Of a stretch of 64,000 nt of DNA, positions 63,234 through 64,000 are shown in pieces. Below the pieces are notes generated by a model. That model worked only from the letters and a program-made list of their open reading frames with translations, searched no databases and was not told the origin of the DNA. Source of the DNA: Cohaesibacter intestini (lineage in GTDB: Bacteria > Pseudomonadota > Alphaproteobacteria > Rhizobiales > Cohaesibacteraceae). The DNA lies in the NCBI RefSeq assembly GCF_003324485.1, contig NZ_QODK01000001.1:868001-932000 (forward strand). Reading direction: 5' to 3'. The translations under genes were made by a program, and so were the position numbers. The first letter of the stretch is position 1; each line of letters opens with the position of its first letter.

Positions 63234-64000
63234 CTAGAGGGCTTCGCCTTGCAACAGGCGGGGCCGGTTGCCCTGATTGCCTGCGGCTTCCTCGATGAAA
63301 TAGCGCTTGAGGCCGGGCAGGCGCTCGACCATCCCCAACCCCAGATCGCGCACATGGCGCAAAATGTCGCTCTTGTTGGAGAAAAGGCGATTGAGCAGGT
63401 CGCAGGTCATGCCCATTTGCACCACGTCAAAGCGGCGCCAGGTCTGGTAGCGCTCCAGCACATCCAAAGCGCCAATATCCTGCCCAAGGCGGACGGCTTC
63501 GACCAGCACTTCTGCCAGAGCGGCCACATCCTTGAAACCGAGATTGAGCCCTTGCCCGGCAATCGGGTGAATGCCGTGGGCGGCGTCGCCGATCAGCGCA
63601 AAGCGCGGGGCGACATAGGAGCGGGCCAAGGTCATGCCGAGGGGGAAGCCCTTGCGCGGGCCTTTCTCCGACACGGTGCCGAGTTGTTTGCCAAAGCGGC
63701 GCTCAAGTTCCAGCGAGAAAGTGAAGTCGTCCATGGCCAACATCCGCTTGGCGTCGTCGGTGCGTTCATTCCAGACCAGTGATGAGCGATTGCCTTTGAG
63801 CGGCAGGATGGCAAAGGGGCCTGCGGGGAGGAAATGTTCAACCGCGCGGCCATTGTGTGGGCGCTCATGTTCCACCGTGGTGACGATGCCCATCTGATCA
63901 TAGTCAAACCGGACGGTCGAAATGCCCGCCAGATCACGCAGGCGGGAGCGAACGCCATCAGCGGCGATGAGCAAACGGGTGGTGACTTTCTGGCCAGATG
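63234..64000 (-). CDS. UbiH/COQ6-family FAD monooxygenase, C-terminal part
   Basis: Partial: 255 codons to the window edge, N-terminus outside. It is the C-terminal two thirds of a ubiquinone-biosynthesis hydroxylase. Near the left end of the known part is the NAD/FAD-type LLIAADGVRSRLRD, and later the second FAD signature GDAAHGIHPIAGQGLNLGFKDVAALAE. It likely hydroxylates a ring position in ubiquinone synthesis (ubiH/ubiF/coq6 class); which one cannot be decided. It converges on the four-cysteine protein with a 21-bp gap. Confidence 0.9.
   Translation of the reverse strand, partial: SGQKVTTRLLIAADGVRSRLRDLAGISTVRFDYDQMGIVTTVEHERPHNGRAVEHFLPAGPFAILPLKGNRSSLVWNERTDDAKRMLAMDDFTFSLELERRFGKQLGTVSEKGPRKGFPLGMTLARSYVAPRFALIGDAAHGIHPIAGQGLNLGFKDVAALAEVLVEAVRLGQDIGALDVLERYQTWRRFDVVQMGMTCDLLNRLFSNKSDILRHVRDLGLGMVERLPGLKRYFIEEAAGNQGNRPRLLQGEAL

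Overview
The window is bacterial chromosome from an alphaproteobacterium, most likely a Hyphomicrobiales (Rhizobiales) member with moderate GC. The gene order supports this: maf-aroE / hemE-hemJ-rho-mnmE-mnmG-rsmG-parA-parB, then holA-lptE-leuS, ffh-rpsP-rimM-trmD, rplS-leuC, and tsaD-gpsA-YciI-EVE facing hemC-hemD-mic60-hemY. I cannot name the species; a marine Cohaesibacter/Stappiaceae-type organism is only a guess. No insertion sequence, prophage, CRISPR array or rRNA was seen. There is one tRNA, tRNA-Thr(CGT).

Region 1 (1-14.6 kb) is the replication and segregation neighbourhood. A 795-bp AT-rich gap between maf and hemE carries two CtrA-type boxes and 11 GANTC sites, and is the best candidate for the chromosomal origin. 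Six near-consensus parS sites follow (four between mnmE and mnmG, one inside rsmG, one between an MFS gene and holA), surrounding parA-parB. Genes for haem (hemE, hemJ), termination (rho), tRNA modification (mnmE, mnmG), rRNA methylation (rsmG), clamp loading (holA) and LPS transport (lptE) fill the region.

Region 2 (14.5-31 kb) holds leuS, a YggS-type PLP protein, an L,D-transpeptidase, a CenR-like response regulator, a cyclic-nucleotide-binding protein and acs. It also has an Lrp-controlled ornithine cyclodeaminase-CtlX-Rieske operon that would run citrulline to ornithine to proline. Periplasmic and membrane redox genes (DUF1223, cytochrome b561, cytochrome c') and a lysine-forming saccharopine dehydrogenase next to a LysE-type exporter complete it.

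Region 3 (31-50 kb) is mostly housekeeping: ffh, rpsP, rimM, trmD, an RhlE-type helicase, rplS, leuC (without leuD), a GNAT enzyme, a protein methyltransferase, EVE, YciI, gpsA, tsaD, hemC, hemD, an alphaproteobacterial mitofilin/Mic60 and HemY.

Region 4 (50-64 kb) is more accessory. A TetR repressor faces a carboxymuconolactone-decarboxylase gene whose promoter carries the operator between -35 and -10. Downstream lie a DUF1348 protein, a soluble orphan histidine kinase, a 64-residue Tat peptide with a His/Cys-rich head, and a YHS protein. Then come dld with its GntR regulator, a ferric-reductase-like enzyme, an aldo/keto reductase, TerB-amidotransferase, YggT, ppa, a four-cysteine periplasmic protein and a partial ubiquinone-type monooxygenase.

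The most interesting undescribed element is at 60826-61081. Two dyads 21 bp apart sit about 115 bp upstream of a full-consensus sigma-54 promoter, which is followed at once by a two-hairpin, about 86-nt transcript ending in a strong terminator. This has the architecture of an enhancer-activated sigma-54 small RNA gene, comparable in design to Qrr, GlmY or CrcZ.
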